Part shown: piece by piece, positions 11,885 to 24,036 of the stretch
Position numbering within the stretch: the first letter of the stretch is position 1
How the letters are laid out: every line of letters begins with the position of its first letter
NCBI GenBank assembly: GCA_022606495.2
Contig: JAHDVE020005852.1
Span: forward strand, 496,001-560,000
Origin: Halesus radiatus
Lineage: Eukaryota; Arthropoda; Insecta; Trichoptera; Limnephilidae
Reading direction: 5' to 3'
DNA length: 64,000 nt
The notes under the pieces: generated by a model
What the model was told of the DNA's origin: nothing
What the model saw: the letters and a program-made list of their open reading frames with translations, nothing else
Databases searched by the model: none
Position numbers and translations under genes: made by a program

Positions 11885-14800
11885 AGATTTTTCCTTCAGG
11901 CAGATCTTCCGGCTCGTGTTCCAGAAATTTGATGGACTTTTCTAACATGTCCTTCGATTCCTGAAAAAAGATAGTCAAAATGTCGAAAATGAGATCCACA
12001 TTAAAAATGATTTTCTCATGAGCCATATCGTTAGGAAGATAGGGAGGAATTTAAGATATTAAAAATAAGAAGAACAAAAACTGAAGGTTAGAAAAAATAA
12101 AAGTTATGACGGTCCATCAGAATCAAATGAAATCATTTTTGGTTAAGGTTAATTCCGTGATTCTATTGCAGATGGTAAAGTAAGAGGAAATATGAGAGAA
12201 TATTTTTGGACATAAAACGTTAAATGGAAACAATAATAATCACGATAGATACCAGCAAGTATTTAATCATAGCTGGAGGACCCGCTCCTGTGCGGGCTGC
12301 TTCTCTCCTTCCAAATTCAGCTACTGCTGCGTGCAATTCAAACATGACTGCTCCTCTGGCTCTTAGTTCCGCTACAACAGAAAATAATTATTTATGAAAA
12401 TTGTCTAGATCTTCAGTCTTATCTTGACCTTTTCAATCTGATGATAAATGTTCATTTTAAACTCTGCCTTTTAGCTATCTATTCTAAAATATAATACTGT
12501 TTTTACCTGGGACAAGCTTTTCCAGCAACTCTGACATCTCTCTGCAGGTTTTGATTTTGAGCTCCAGCCTCTCGTTCGTCACAGTCTGCAGGGAGGTCCC
12601 CAGCTGTTGTCCAATCAGCTGGGCCAGTGCCAGGGTTACGTCCACCATGTAGTAGTGGTTTGGGTGCAAATATTTGCCGTAATGCTCCAAAAATCTGGGG
12701 AGAAATTTTATGCCATAATACTTTCAGTAATTTAGAGCAGCATTGTTTACTTAGATAAGATGCCAATAAATTTATCTAAATTAATAAATAAATTACCTAA
12801 AACACGAATCAGCGTTACCCTTCTCCATAGCTTCAAGATCATTGCCGATGTGGTCCATTAGTTTATAAACATGGACTTCGTTAACAGTCTCTCCGCATTT
12901 GTCACAATGCCAATCAATTCGTTCTCTTTCTTTTACTTCTTTTCCAGCATCGTTTCCATTGGTAACACCATTTGAACTTCCAGCATTTCCATTGGGCAAC
13001 GAATTTCCATCTTCAATCACACTTGTAGGCTTATCGGCGTTAACTATTAAGTTAGTGTCTTTATTTTTTGTATTTTCATTGACATTATCATTGTTTTTAA
13101 TATTCTTTCCTTTCTTGCCGGATTTAACTGGGTTACCCATGGTAGAACTCGTTTCCTCATTTTTATTGGAATCTTTTATCTCAATATTCTCTAATTGCGT
13201 CTCAATGTTCTCTTCTGCTGCACTTTTTTGGTTCTCCGTTTCAAGACGAGTAATAAATGTTTTGGGTAACACAGATCCATTACAATTACTATAAACAAAT
13301 AAACATTACATAAATTAGGACATTTGAAAAATATTAATGAAAATAATATCATTATTGAGTAAAAGCATTTCATTTGCTACAAACTTTTTATGACACCGTA
13401 GAGCACTAAGCATTGTTCCAAGATCAGTGACGTCGCGGCACCTAGTGCAAGAGCATTCGAAAAACTTGGTTTCGAGGAGATGGTGGCGTCTGTTAGCAGT
13501 GCCCCACAGGGGATCTGTATAACAAATGGTTATGTTTTCTCCAGCTGCGATGTCTGTCGCTGCCACGACTAGAACCTAGAGGAACAAAACATTGTTCGTA
13601 AAGGATATAAAATACTTTAATGTACACGAAGATTCAAAACATAATGATGCTCTTTCGGGATCTTACCTCACCACGACTGGAAAAGCTTTTGTTGCAATTG
13701 GCCCTGCAGTTGTGTTCTGCCATAGAAGTGACATCATAAACTGCCACAAATGGTGGCTCAGTCAGGGGAACTTCATGTCCATTAACCTGAAAGATAAAAG
13801 CTATTATGAAGCAGAGACTTAATGATTTTAAATAAACATATATGCATATTGATCAATTTTACATATAAGTCTTGAGGGAGACCATGTCACCTTTTGGGAT
13901 GCTGGATCAACATCCATATATTATTATTTCGGTGGGATGTTGTGTGGATGGTAAGGGCTTTAGGTGAAAAAAATAAATAAATGAGTATACCTGAACTATG
14001 CCGCACACTTTCATGATTTCTTCTTCCGTAAATTCTGTATCCAGCTTGAAAAATCTGGTGATGAATTGAGCTATCTGAATTTTGTCTGTCTTCCATTTGT
14101 TAGTTCCTTTCCTGTGGTCATCGTGGGACTCTAGGGCCATGAGCTTCTCCCATATTATAGGGTTAGCATTTTTCTGGTAGAGACACCTCAACACAGAGAT
14201 GGATTGGTAATTGGGGTGAGGAACCTCAAAGGTCTGAATGTTAACCTGAAAAAAGGGTAGGCTTTATAATTATTATTGAATTACTATGGAAAGCAGCTAT
14301 TTTCAACGGGTTTTCTCAAGTCTCTGCCTTGGATCTTTGATTTAACCAATTGCACGCATTTCCACCGCGATTTTTGTTTTATCCCTTGGCTAATTCACTC
14401 CCCTTGAGCACCCAATGGGAATGAAGTTTTGAAATACTTGGTCACCTCAAGTCGCCAAACCTTATAGTTCATTTCGTTATATTTCATAATTGACTTTTCT
14501 CACCTTGTTCCCCCTTCCCACAGTGAGGTCACACTCAGGCCTGTGGTGAGGAGACTTCTGGCAGAAGTCGCTGCAGACGGGCCAGCCGCACCGGTCACAA
14601 GGTTTGGAGGTGGTCTCAGTTAGCACCTTGCAACACCCCATGCATACGGGAACTGTTATCTAAAACATCAATTTAAACAATGCTGTACAGATGACTATAT
14701 TCGTCGATTCATCCAACTGATTAATATGTATGTCACGTGGTATATAATAAAATAGTGGACCATTTAACGCTAACGACGCTAACCTCAAACAAGTCAAATA

Positions 14801-15626
14801 CTTAGATTTTCTTGTAATAATACGCATTGGAAATAATAACATGCACAAGTTCCTTTGAATGGATTTATAAACGGAATGACAATTAATTCGCGTTATTGGA
14901 ACAATCATTATCCTTTTGCTGACGAAATTCAATTGAAAAGCGTACCTTTTTATTACGCAGGTTCCATGTAAATGCGATTTTTTTGTTTGTTTGAGCGAGT
15001 GCACTAGGTCTGTCTCACTGGGGTGTCGCGACAGACGTGTTCATTTAAATATAAAAATTTAATATAGTTTTTGTAAACTCTTATGAGTGGGTTATAAATT
15101 AAAATGGAAAACAAGCATCATTTTACCTGTGACGGGCCAACGACGAGTGGCTTCTCTTTGAACACAATTTGACCTTCTTTTAAGTTCCTCGAGGCGATCA
15201 AATGGCGGCCCAGCAACTTGTCTTCTTTCACCTAAATCAAAATAAATCTCTAATTTCTTTAAATATTAAGCAATGCGGGCAATTTACTATACTCGTTATA
15301 GAAACATGATCCAAACCAAATTTATACCTGATTCAGATATGTATATTCATGGGAGAGAATTATTTCCACATTAAAGGTAATTTAAGGTAATGATTACTTA
15401 TTCCAAACAATAAGACACCATAATAAGTATATCGTGTTGATGTGTACTAAAAGTAGTAAAACAGAAACAAAGGACTCACAATGACGGGCATACAGTTATG
15501 CTTGTGGATCTTCCAATGATCCTTCTGGTGGTCCTTGGAACAGTAATACGTCAAGTGGCATTTAGAGCATTTGCTGGTGGCCGTTTTGTCACACACAGAA
15601 CATTTGCCTTCCATGGTGTATCTTAT
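11808..15626 (-). CDS. SET and MYND domain protein, SmydA-like (gene 1, 10 coding exons)
   Basis: Exons (high to low): 15626-15480 (ATG 15614-15612), 15231-15127, 14659-14504, 14245-13991, 13786-13667, 13575-13385, 13288-12797, 12694-12507, 12371-12253, 11960-11808 (TAA). All junctions are GT-AG and phases agree, giving 637 residues. Residues 5-41 form a MYND zinc finger (C5, C8, C16, C19, C25, H29, H37, C41) with the typical W34. Residues 52-75 are the first SET strands (LLGRHLIASRNLKEG). Residues 85-124 are the cysteine cluster inserted in SMYD SET domains. The NHSC-like motif is EHNC at 241-244, the SET tyrosine is Y276, and post-SET cysteines are C298, C300 and C303. About 100 Asn/Ser/Lys-rich residues split the post-SET region in exon 7. 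The family methylates lysines in histones or other proteins; substrate and activity here are unknown. The acceptor just before the ATG exon implies an upstream non-coding exon, not located. It lies downstream of, and parallel to, gene 2. Confidence 0.9.
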
Positions 15627-17875
15627 CTGTAAAACAGTAATATCATAAATACCGCCAAAAATTGGAGAATTTTTAGGAAATTCTGTTACGAAACGACGGT
15701 TTATCAAAATTTTCAACAAATACGACAACTAAAAGTACACATAATAATTACAATATTAAGTTAACTGAAATATGGATGGTTTTGATTACGTTAAGTGAAT
15801 AACCGTAATAGATTGTCAGCTACCATTATCATTCTTATTATAAAGTCAAACATTGATTAAAAATCATATTCCAGATTTTCCAGTACAACATTTCAGGGGG
15901 TAAACAACCATATAAATAAGATGATCTGTGTCTCAAACATTTAGTTTAGTTTAAGAATAGAAGAGAAAACGTGACAAAATTTGAAATGAGCGCAGAAACA
16001 AATTGATTAAAACTTTTGTCTTGACATAACATACGCATTGAAGATTAAACGTTACAACTCATAAAATATAATCAAGGTGATCTTCGATTACATTATTCAT
16101 TCATTTATAATTGATCATTTAAAAGCTATACATTACGTGGTTCTTAAGGCAAATTGAGAAACTGTTTGTTTTTTGACAATACTGACCATCTCAGCAGATA
16201 AATCAATTATCGTGTTTGAGTAGCGCCATTACAATAAATTCTCATATTTTGAAGGATTTTAACAGTAGTTTTTCATTCAATATAGGTACTATCTTGTTTA
16301 CTGAAGACGATTCTAGAGAAAAATAAATGCCAGATAAAATAGCCATGCATTCTACAAATATTTTTACCTTTGACAACGTACCAAAAAAGCGGTATGAATT
16401 GGAACGCTCTTCTTCCCCATAGATTTAAAATAACATCGAAAGGTTTAGAAAATAATATTGATGGTTATAAAAAATGTACTTAACCAAAAAAAGACAACGA
16501 TAATAAGACAGGGTTTGAATGAAAGATAATACCACTGTGTACAATAATAGTTCCGGCTTTAGACATCTGGGTGACGCGTGTGAATTTCAGCCGGCAAAAT
16601 AGAAAAGACTTAAAATTCAAAGAAAAAATTAACATTACTCACTTGTTTTGTACCTTCAGTAAATTACACTGCAATGTATGTACCTAATCCAACTAGACTA
16701 AGAACACAGTACTGAGTGGTGCTTAGTGTTAAAAAATCTGGGCAATGTGGATTGTGACTGATAAATCTTCCGCAGTACCTTAGTCTCATGCGGGAGCTGA
16801 TTTAGTAGTGGACCAAAATAGACCAGCGCTTTCAGAGTTTCTCGCTCCAGCGCTGTTCTGTTTGGCTGTCCACAGCTGATGCAGGAGTAGGTATGCGGTA
16901 CGTTAATAATAAAGTCAATACTTCCGTCTGCCATACAAAATTGCAACACCAAGCATGTGATATAGTAAGATGGCCTGGTTAACAAAAGCACAGTAGGTTG
17001 TTTCGTTTGACTTCTGTAAAGCTTTTTTATTTAATGGAATTGACCTTTTAGAAATACGTCACCCTATGATCATAATAATCTCTGGCAACTTTTGCAACCG
17101 TTATTTCGCCTTATACTAAATTTAAATAGAATTTTTCTTTGATAAAATTCCTTATGAAGGGTAGAATATTAATAATAAGAAAAGAAGAATCCGTTTTAAC
17201 ACATTGACACTATAATATGATTTATGTAATATTTTTTGTATTAAATATCTAAACAAACAAAAAAATATTCTTTCAATGCAGGAGTTCCGTAAGGCTCATT
17301 CTATCGTCCGCTATTCTTAAGGATATGCACTGGCTTAGCTAAGCTATATCGCCATGGGCCGTTATTTCAGTTGCTTTTTAATCTAGGCTTGACGAACGTA
17401 AATATTTCTCATGCCGAGTTACAAAACAAAAATGAAATACTGGTCCCTTGCCTGTTGTGATCTTGCTTCTATTCATTATATTTTCCCAGTCCAAGTTTTG
17501 TGTCTCCCATGGGACGTGACCTGTCGAATTCAGTCGAAAGCCAACATCGTCAAAGATTATTGTGGGTTTATGCATTACGCAACTTGACTGCATTATCATA
17601 GAGTTTGAACATTTCTATAAATACGGGTGAAACAATCAGTTACGGGACAGGGTACGGAAATATAAACGAGCAAAAAAGCAGAAAATATCTCTGCTCTCTT
17701 TCCTAATCCATGGCATATATTAAATGTCATATCATAATGCATTTTGATAACATCACATCTCAAGAACCTAACATACAAACGATAATTATTATTCAATTGA
17801 TTTTTTATAACTTATTGAAGTTTGTAAACCTCATTGTAATATTTAATCATTGAAGAAGATAATATTAACACATCC
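15627..17875. other. Upstream region of gene 1, no gene recognised
   Basis: It must contain the 5' exon(s) and promoter of gene 1, because the ATG exon begins at an acceptor. Two protein-like open frames on the minus strand (16698-16991, 17378-17599) have no recognised family. No repeat of this window covers most of the stretch. Confidence 0.35.
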
Positions 17876-17965
17876 CAAATGAACCACGAAACCGAAAAAA
17901 ACAACAGAAAATAAAAAAGATTTCAGTCACATCTGGGACTCGAACCCAGGACCCCTTTGAAATTA
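17876..17965 (-). repeat. Half of a tRNA-bearing palindromic element
   Basis: The arm GAAACCGAAAAAAAC plus an A-rich run is followed by a minus-strand tRNA-like T arm (GGTCCTGGGTTCGAGTCCCA). This matches the reverse complement of the right half of the element at 41924-42109. The hAT element begins just beyond, at 17988. Confidence 0.6.
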
Positions 17966-17987
17966 ATAAGAAGTATTTTGTTTACAC

Positions 17988-19059
17988 CAGTGGTCGGAAA
18001 ACTTTTTCGCCAAAGAGCCAAATATGTACATTACAACGATTAAAAAAAAATTTGAGAACCAAATCCGTTTATTAATTTAGTAAAACTTTATTATAATTTT
18101 AGACCTACGGGGTACACTGAATAAAACTTGATATCATATTTAACAATGATTTTATTTATTGATAAAAATAGTATAAAAGTAAGGTATCCATAAATTTAAA
18201 TCAAGACAATGACTGACAAACACTTAATGCGAACAATTTTCTTGTATCTCCTAGGAAAGTTTGAGTATGTTAGGTTTGTGTATTGTTTTTATTTTTTTAT
18301 TTTAGGCACGATTCCAGGTTCTCATCAATAAGACAACTTCTCAGTTTACCCTTGATAAAATTCATGCTTGAAAAAGATTGTTCGGATGCATATGTAGAAC
18401 CAAAAAGGAAAAGAAGAGCAAACGAGAGTTTTTTCAGCTGATCATAAGAGTCATAGTATTACAGGGGTTGAACATGTTCATGTTTTCCTTCTCCAGGTCT
18501 TTCAAAGCAGACCGCTTGTGATGTGAACTAAGTTCATATTTGTTCGCTCTCCGGTATTTCCAATCAACATAAAGACGTTCAAATTTAGAGCTCCATAATT
18601 CCTTTTTTTTTTAAATCCAGCAAATTGTATTTCAAAGTTACCAATGTCAATGCCAAAAGGAGAAAATTTCAAATCTGTTATCGTAGCATTAGGAGGGTTT
18701 TTGACACATGCTAAGGTCGCTCTGCTGTTTTTAAATTCCTGAAACTTGTTGAGAAATTCTTCCCTCATATTTAAAATGGTTGTTTTGAAATAGTGTTTGT
18801 CAATGTAGGAATTATTTTCTTGGCGATGCTTCAGCAGGCTCGGAAAGTGAAACAAATTGATGACAAAATACCTATTGGATGTGCAGTTGAATGGAGAATA
18901 AGAGAACATTATTCTTCAGGAAGGTACCTTTGAAAGGCGCCCGCGATTTACAGACACGATAAGCTCCGACCACTGAAGAGAAGACTGTTGCGCCTGCTCG
19001 TGGATTTTTGTGAACAGAGCCGCACTTAAAGCTCGGGAGCCGCACTTTGCCGACCACTG
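17988..19059 (-). mobile_element. Deleted hAT transposon with target duplication
   Basis: Ends are CAGTGGTCGGAAAAC (17988) and, reversed, CAGTGGTCGGCAAAG (19059). The 8-bp flanks are GTTTACAC (17980-17987) and GCTTACAC (19060-19067), 7 of 8 alike, as expected for hAT. Inside lies a decayed minus-strand transposase C-terminal part. Most of the transposase is deleted. Confidence 0.88.
18300..18909 (-). pseudogene. hAT-family (GTF2IRD2/EPM2AIP1-like) transposase remnant
   Basis: The minus-strand frame contains HFPSLLKHRQENNSYIDKHY, EEFLNKFQEFK and SPFGIDIGNFEIQF. A second frame continues the homology with YDQLKKLSFALLFLFGSTY, SEQSFSSMNFIKGKLRS and LIDENLESCLK, the hAT C-terminal dimerisation region. 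At least one frameshift separates them. This class resembles GTF2IRD2-type hAT-derived proteins. It lies inside the element 17988-19059. Confidence 0.8.
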
Positions 19060-19155
19060 GCTTACACCATACACAGGATGCACAGCATAATGCGGAAAGA
19101 TATGCTTTCAAACACTCGAAAAAAATTTCAGAGGTTGACAATCACCTCATTTCAC

Positions 19156-19566
19156 GGCCTCCATGGTTGAGGGATAAGGCTCTCGACTACGAATCCGAAG
19201 GTCGCGGGTTCAAATCCCGGCGTGCGCAAGTAAATTTTATTTAATTAATTTCTGCTGTTTCGGAATTAATTCATTTAAAAAATATATACAGTATATTTGC
19301 GCACATTCCAGAGTGGAAGATACTCTCAATATCGACCTGGTGAAAGACCACCATTCAGAATTGAAACGTTGCTTGAAATGGCTTTTAGTCGTGTTTGGTG
19401 ACCAGATCTGAATAGCCAGGTATATCCTCACCTTCCTATTCCACTTCTCCTTCCCCTCCCCAATAAATTCAGTTTCACAATATTCCACAATTGGGGATGC
19501 CATAGTCTCACTGGCTCCAGACGGTTTGGAGAAGTTGAGACTCTTGTGCCGCATTCACATAAAAAA
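19156..19566 (+). mobile_element. tRNA-derived SINE, full-length copy
   Basis: Same architecture as the copy at 2549, with head, B box GGTTCAAATCC, A+T linker, body, pyrimidine tract and A-rich tail. It lies about 90 bases beyond a hAT remnant. Confidence 0.85.
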
Positions 19567-20714
19567 ACGATGATATCTTAATAAAGATACAGGAGTTCAA
19601 ATTCTTCACCGTAATAATAAAGGCAAAAATATTAGATAATTTAGAAGCACTGGAAATTAGAAAATCCCTAAATAATCATTCTAATATATTGTATAATCAG
19701 GTAAATTTATCCTATAGTATAGTCCTATTTTTGATATTTTTCCAGTAAATCACTTTGTTCTTCTAAAAAACACTACTCGGTCGGCTCCCACTCCAACATT
19801 TAAATATTAATAAATATATCTATAATTATTTTATATCGTACTTTGGTTTTAACATGTTCCTGACGAGGGAAGAGTATATTCGAAACCGGTCGAGATTATT
19901 ACATACAAATTTATACGTGATATTATATGAATTACAATTATAACAAGCCACAAATTAAATCAGACGCAAGAACTCCTCTTTTCTGATAAGGTACATATAT
20001 GATACATGATCAAGAATACCCTTTAATTATTTCTCTTGTAAAATACTTGTAATGCAACTTATAATAAATAAAAAATGCTTTTTACGAATATGAAATTAAT
20101 CATTGTTTTAAGTCATAACATGTTTTAAAATCTGCGTTAACTGTGATGACTGTAGATTTTTTATTATCAGATATAACTTATGATATTGTAATCTTCGATA
20201 AACTGTTTAGTAGATAACATAATTAAATGGATTTTTTTCTTTATATTTTTTATTTGGTGTAATGGAAGAGTGGAGGTACCGCACGGTATTGTCTTTGGTA
20301 TACCTAAAACGCCAGGGAACTTTAAAATAAACCGCTACCTATTTATATATTATTTTTGTACGATAACGCTCTGGTTCCTTGTTTTGTTAAAAATACGCTT
20401 ATTTCAATGGGTACGGTGTATCGAATCTTTTGGGTAGGCAGCTATGATTAAAAAATACGAAAGACGAAAGTGATTTTTATTTTTTTTCAATTTTTTTTTT
20501 GTATGAAGATTTACATGGTAGGTGGGGCACTGTCTCAAAAAAATATTTTCGCCTTCAACAACATCAATAACGTCGTATTTTTCAATCTTAGCACCTGCCC
20601 TTACACCAAACTCGAGAGCCAGTTCTCTTCATTGGCGTAGTAATTACTTAAGAAAATAAATCTAACGTATTATGTTATTTCCATTATATATATATATATT
20701 TTTTAATGTCCTAA
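19567..20714. other. Gene-free stretch with one hammerhead-like motif
   Basis: A+T-rich; apart from the ribozyme-like motif at 19860-19886, no gene or repeat family was recognised. Confidence 0.4.
19860..19886 (+). ncRNA. Hammerhead-like core (Penelope-like element type)
   Basis: CTGACGA (19860-19866) and GAAAC (19882-19886) match the conserved hammerhead core CUGANGA...GAAA, with a short possible stem II (GAA/TTC), followed by CGGTCGAG. Such motifs are known in the terminal repeats of Penelope-like retroelements. Stem I with a cleavage triplet was not identified. Confidence 0.45.
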
Positions 20715-21070
20715 CTACTCCCTAACGTCTGGAGCCAGTGAGACTATGGTATCCCCAATTGGGATATGTTGTGAAGCTGAAGGTAATGGAGGAGGGGAAG
20801 GAGATGGGGAAGAATTAAGGTGGAAGAAGTACCTGGCTATTCAGACCTGATCACCAAACATAGCTAAAGCCATTTCAAGCAACGTTTTGATACCGAATGG
20901 TGGTCTTTCACCAGAGCGATACTGACAGTATCTACCACTCTGGAACGTGCCGCAAATATACTACACATTCTTTTGTTAAACACAATTTAATTAAATATAA
21001 TTTACTTGATTTGAACCCGCGACCTCCGTATTCGTATCCAAGTATCGTAACCACTCAACCACGGAGACCG
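20715..21070 (-). mobile_element. tRNA-derived SINE, diverged full-length copy
   Basis: Reverse orientation. The tRNA-like head lies at the high-coordinate end with B box GGTTCAAATCA. The body and the GCCAGTGAGAC tail region are recognisable but more diverged than in the copies at 2549 and 19156. Confidence 0.8.
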
Positions 21071-21714
21071 TCAGATATGTTCATTCTGTATCAATTATTA
21101 CAATATAAATAAATAACACGTTCTCTTTAAAACGATGGGATAATGTTTCACAAAATATGCGCGATTAATTGTTGGTGACACGTGGTTGTGTATATTTTTT
21201 ACAACATTACACAGATATTATTTAAACCCCTTTTCTACCACCGGAAGGAACACTTTTGCGGATGTTTTAAATGAATGAAGTTGTTTCCGGAATTAACATT
21301 TTTTAAATTTTACTACGTTGCCATCACTGCTTTAGTGCAGTGTTTCTAAAACATTTTTATGTGTACACCTAACAATTGTTATTATAATATTATGTAGGAG
21401 GTACAGGAAAATCATTTTAAAGAACGCACGTTTGTGGTTCAAATTGGTTCGGAATGGTTTGTAACCCCCGCACGCAGTCCCCTATTGTTCCGAAATAGTC
21501 ACACGATACAGTACAAGACTAGCCAAAAGCAAGAATCTATTTAATTTGATTCTTCTATGGGTACATTTTATTAATGAACTTAAAAAATATTATTTCGAAA
21601 ATAATTGCTCATAACTAGGGACCTGAAAATTTGACGTTTGCGATAACGAGAATCGCGAATTTTGCCATTTTCACGTGAATTATGCGAAATCACAATTTTC
21701 AGGTAAATAACGCG

Positions 21715-21967
21715 CAGTTGCGTGCATTGCTCTTCAACCAAAGGTAGGTTATGTCTAGTTTTTGAAGTTCGGACATGAATTGTGCATTAAATATTTGACA
21801 GTTACCATTTTATTATCATCTGCCGATCATTGTTGTGGCCAAATTCATTCAAAAACATTTTTAATGAGAAAACAGTTGACTTTTTAATACCGTTTAATTT
21901 ATTATTTATGGTTCACTTTTCTTAAGGTAAGCACAACTTTTCAGCCTTTGTGGACTGCACGTCACTG
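21715..21967 (+). mobile_element. hAT-type MITE
   Basis: Inverted ends CAGTTGCGTGCATTGC and, reversed, CAGTGACGTGCAGTCC. The 8-bp flanks ATAACGCG and ATAATGCA agree at 6 of 8. Internal sequence is shared with the copies at 8733, 23541 and 59615. Confidence 0.72.
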
Positions 21968-22719
21968 ATAATGCAAAATTTCGTGTTATTCACGCGCTAT
22001 TCTGTTTTACACTCACGTCATAAAACATGTTGAGTACTATCATTATTTCTTCGACAAAAGTGAGAAAAAAAATTATAATTAAAAAAACCAAAACAAAACA
22101 CGAACAAAAAAAAATAAATTATTTGTATTTAAAAAATATAGTATAATTTTTTTTTAAATATCCATTCCACTTTTGTTGCAAAATACCACCGCTTTTGCTG
22201 AAAAATAATACCTACACTTTTCCCAAAAACACTCAAATTTCAACGCGGTTTTCCATTTAGAGTCTTGTTTTTGCTTTATCCAAAAGTCTTCCAGACTTTT
22301 TTCATTACCATATTCATACAGTTTTAGTTTTCAATAACATGATATCCAGATAACTATTTAGAGGCTCTAGTTTGAAATCCACTGGTGTAAGCTGACATGA
22401 TAAAACACACGTCTCGTAGTTCATTCTCTCGCCCCTTTCACAAAGCTTATGTAAACAATCCCCAGGTGACTGAAGTGATGCTTTATTTCCGGTACAAATC
22501 ATAGATGGCGGTAATTTATTAAAAAATATTTGATTGTAGTTAAAAAATTATATTATTTAAAAAATTTTACGACACAGCACGTATTTTTGTAAGTTTATTT
22601 TGATTACAATAATTGATTTTAAAAGTGATAAATTAAAAATAAAAAGACAGCCAATTCGGGATTCGATGACTGTTCTTGACTCATATACGCGTTATTTACC
22701 AGTCTTTGCAACTGGGAGC
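21968..22719. other. Gene-free A+T-rich stretch
   Basis: Long poly-A and poly-T runs. No gene, RNA or family repeat was recognised. Confidence 0.4.
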
Positions 22720-23010
22720 GTGGCGTCTCTTGTAGAGTGGCGTCTCTTGTAATCCGGCTTCTCGGAGGTTGGGATCGGCGGATGGTTTGAGGCCGGGGCT
22801 CCTGCTAGCGAGTGGCCCATGTTGACCGGACGTCCGCACTAAGCCTGCCATCAATATGGCTGCCCGGGAGGAGTCCGGGGCAGCCAGGTTGGCTAAGGAG
22901 GGGCGAACCGGGCCAGGGGGGAAACCCAGCAGCCAAAAGTCCCCGTGGGGGGCAGTAGTGGGACAGCGTCCGGGAGTGCGCGCTCTCTAGCAGCCCGACC
23001 AACAGAATCA
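22720..23010 (+). other. G+C-rich island, unassigned
   Basis: Strongly G+C-rich, bordered by A+T-rich DNA, with a direct repeat of GTGGCGTCTCTTGTA near 22720-22750. A short frame starts ATGGCTGCCCGGGAGGAG at about 22856 and runs 44 codons. It may be the 5' part of a retroelement or a regulatory island; nothing was recognised. Confidence 0.35.
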
Positions 23011-23106
23011 GACCCGATCCTTTTGCATTTTTTTACCAGATTTTTTTATTATTTTTTCTTAGCAGAGGATTTAATTACCTACATTGGTGTATTTTTTAAA
23101 ACCAGC

Positions 23107-23170
23107 TAGCAGTGGCGTGAATTGATCTATGACCAAAGGCAGGCTGTGTTTAATTTTCCAAGTTCGGGTG
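23107..23170 (+). mobile_element. hAT-type MITE fragment
   Basis: CAGTGGCGTGAATTGATCTA, then AGGCTGTGTTTAATTTTCCA, as in the left end of the CAGTGGCGTGCA family. The right end is missing. Confidence 0.6.
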
Positions 23171-23540
23171 TGCATTGAATATGGCCAATTTATCTTACAA
23201 ATCTTTAGAAACAATTTATCAATATAGAACGATTATGACGTAAAACATTACATAAAATAATCAGACAGAGGATACACAAAACTCACTCAATGATACAATA
23301 GAAAAAAGAGATACATAATATAATTAGCCTAATCATTGTAACACATTTTTAAGTAAATAGCAGGACATTTTTTTCTGAAACTGTATCAATTGTATTTATT
23401 TATCAACTGTATCTACACACTCTAACTTATTATACAGTCGATATTATTTTTATTTTATTCTCATATCAGGACTATTAAGTTGACTATTTACACACATACA
23501 TTCGTAAACTGCCCGGAAATCTTTCAGTAATATGTACTTT

Positions 23541-23822
23541 CAGTGGCGTGCATTACTCTATGTAGGCTGTGTGTAGTTTTACAAGTTTGGTATGAATTCT
23601 GCATTGAAAAGGGTCATTTTATTGTCATCTTCCGTTGATTGCTATGGACAACTGAATAAATGAGCGTACAAGATCTTTCTCAAATTCACGGATTAAATTT
23701 ATTATGCATTAAAATTTTGATTAGAAATTTGTCGCTTTTAAAAAATTCTATAATTTTTTTTAATGATTTGTTTTCCTTGGGGTACGTGCAGTTTTTAGGC
23801 CTTTATGAATGGCTCGCCACTG
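23541..23822 (+). mobile_element. hAT-type MITE
   Basis: Ends CAGTGGCGTGCATTACTC and, reversed, CAGTGGCGAGCCATTC. It shares the internal TGCATTGAAAAGGGTC and CAACTGAATAAATGAGCG segments with other copies. The flanking 8-mers do not match convincingly. Confidence 0.7.
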
Positions 23823-23935
23823 GCACTATTATAGACAGATCTAATGTACTACAATTATAGGACAATGACAGATTTTCAGTGTAGAGCTTCCATATTCCAT
23901 CAATAAAAAAACCACATTGTTTTAGAATAATTATA

Positions 23936-23941
23936 TTTATT
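23936..23941 (-). promoter_or_regulatory. Polyadenylation signal of SMYD gene 2
   Basis: AATAAA on the minus strand, about 100 bases beyond the TGA stop of gene 2. Position and sequence are typical of a poly(A) signal. There is no transcript evidence. Confidence 0.55.
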
Positions 23942-24036
23942 CTTATCAAAGATGGTTAATTATATTGTAATTTTACACACTAAGTTAATTATTAATAAAC
24001 ACAAACGTAACACTAAAAGTAATTATAATAATTGGT

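Noticed and set aside
16698..16991. 97-codon minus-strand frame with SCISCGQPNRTALERETLK
   Set aside because: Looks coding, but no recognised domain or splice link; could be a 5' exon or old repeat.
17378..17599. 73-codon minus-strand frame with TIIFDDVGFRLNSTGHVPWE
   Set aside because: Protein-like, but no family, splice partners or phase link to gene 1 could be established.
18872..19141. 89-codon minus-strand frame
   Set aside because: Crosses the end of the hAT element into flanking DNA, so it is chance.
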